Source: a bacterium (GTDB lineage Bacteria > Patescibacteriota > Minisyncoccia > Phycocordibacterales > SBAW01). From it: a stretch of 10,991 nucleotides of DNA. Location: NCBI GenBank assembly GCA_030647845.1, contig JAUSIO010000034.1:1-10991 (forward strand), read 5' to 3'. This document shows positions 10,519 to 10,991 of this stretch, piece after piece. The translations under genes and the position numbers were made by a program. The notes under the pieces were generated by a model. It did no database searches, was not told the origin of the DNA, and was given only the letters and a program-made list of their open reading frames with translations. Position 1 is the stretch's first letter. Each line of letters starts with the position of its first letter.

Positions 10519-10944
10519 TTAGTGTGCAACCCGCGAGACAACCCGCGCCTTAAGTGGAAGCTTCTTTGCCGCGCTGATAAGCGTCTTTGTTGCAAGCACA
10601 TCGGCGACACCATCTACCTCAAACAAGATGCGGCCAGGCCACACCTCGACCTCGTACCCTACCGGGTCGCCTTTGCCTTTGCCGAGTTTGACCTCGGGCG
10701 GCTTTTTGGTAAATGGCTTATCAGGGAAAATGCGTATCCACAGCTTGCCGCCGCGGCCTAGGGTGCGAGAAATCACTTTTCGCGCACTTTCGATTTGGTT
10801 GGAGCGCAGTCGTGCATGCGTGGTAGCTTTAAGCCCGTGGCTGCCAAATGCAATCTCGATGCCACGGCTGGCAACCATGTCGCGCTTTGGGTTACGGCGC
10901 ATCGTGTGCGACTTGCGATATTTAACTTTCTTTGGAAATAGCAT
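10519..10944 (-). CDS. rplP: 50S ribosomal protein L16
   Basis: L16 organises the A-site region of the large subunit. From ATG 10944 the product has 141 residues and starts MLFPKKVKYRKSH, the usual L16 beginning. An in-frame TTG five codons upstream (10959) is therefore not used. Landmarks in order: AFGSHGLKA, RLRSNQIESARKVISR, the strongly conserved RGGKLWIRIFPDKPFTKKP (about 65-83), GKGKGDPVGYEVEVWPGRILFE, and AAKKLPLKARVV near the end. The length is normal. It is the second gene of the visible part of the S10 operon, followed by rpmC after 83 nt. There is no clear SD; the leader has GCTGCAAACTAAT before the ATG. Confidence 0.97.
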   Translation of the reverse strand: MLFPKKVKYRKSHTMRRNPKRDMVASRGIEIAFGSHGLKATTHARLRSNQIESARKVISRTLGRGGKLWIRIFPDKPFTKKPPEVKLGKGKGDPVGYEVEVWPGRILFEVDGVADVLATKTLISAAKKLPLKARVVSRVAH

Positions 10945-10965
10945 ATTAGTTTGCAGCAATCTTCT

Positions 10966-10991
10966 TTATTTATCTTTGCTGCTAGCAGTAA
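10966..10991 (-). CDS. Possible C-terminal end of ribosomal protein S3 (partial)
   Basis: In one minus-strand frame the last bases of the window read TASSKDK and then TAA, ending 21 nt before the L16 start. S3 normally precedes L16, and a Ser/Lys-rich tail would fit. Seven codons are too few to identify a protein, so this rests almost only on gene order. Confidence 0.3.

Noticed and set aside
1..10991. Recoded TGA (as in Gracilibacteria or SR1)
   Set aside because: No internal TGA occurs in the conserved genes. The second toxin ends at TGA at its expected length, so the standard code fits.
1..10991. CRISPR array, tRNA or rRNA genes
   Set aside because: No regularly spaced direct repeats and no tRNA or rRNA signatures were seen. 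The repeats present are short palindromes of several unrelated types.

Overview
The window is a bacterial ribosomal-protein cluster (the end of the S10 operon followed by the spc operon) read almost entirely on the minus strand, so upstream is at high coordinates. The host is most likely a member of the Candidate Phyla Radiation (Patescibacteria, probably Parcubacteria). The reasons are that L30 is absent between S5 and L15 (CPR bacteria lack L30), the ribosomal proteins are short, NDK carries a long insert, palindromic repeats are scattered through gaps and into one coding sequence, and the genes fit the standard code with TGA as stop. The phylum assignment is an inference; I could not run a tree.

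Layout in transcription order: a possible tail of rpsC; rplP (L16), rpmC (L29), rpsQ (S17); a bidirectional-looking terminator; a type II toxin-antitoxin pair on the same strand (9391-9847); rplN (L14); an 80-bp MITE-like element with 14-bp inverted ends and TTCA target duplications sitting on the start codon of rplX (8847-8934); rplX (L24), rplE (L5); a RelBE-type toxin-antitoxin pair on the plus strand (7469-8003); a 14-codon remnant of a second rplE 3' end (7390-7431); an orphan four-helix membrane protein (6964-7350) followed by a terminator; rpsN (S14), rpsH (S8), rplF (L6), rplR (L18), rpsE (S5), rplO (L15), secY; then gmk, adk, map, ndk and the start of a small tautomerase-like gene cut by the window edge.

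The core genes work together: ribosomal proteins of both subunits, the SecY translocon pore for nascent membrane and secreted proteins, methionine aminopeptidase that trims new proteins, and three kinases that convert GMP/AMP and NDPs to the GTP/ATP that translation consumes. This is a compact translation plus nucleotide-supply block.

The notable biology is that a normally uninterrupted operon has been entered several times by accessory DNA. Three joints hold insertions (S17/L14, L14/L24, L5/S14). Each seems to be tolerated in a specific way: the MITE regenerates the L24 ATG and supplies a promoter-like sequence; the plus-strand TA segment appears to have replaced the L5 C-terminal codons and left the old 3' end behind; the same-strand TA pair lies behind a terminator, and a candidate promoter follows it for L14. 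The three accessory transcription units share a TATACT -10 box placed 6-8 nt before the start codon, which predicts leaderless mRNAs. Downstream of the membrane protein a terminator overlaps a possible antiterminator just before S14. No tRNA, rRNA, CRISPR array or integrase gene was seen, and no gap without a gene exceeds about 300 bases.
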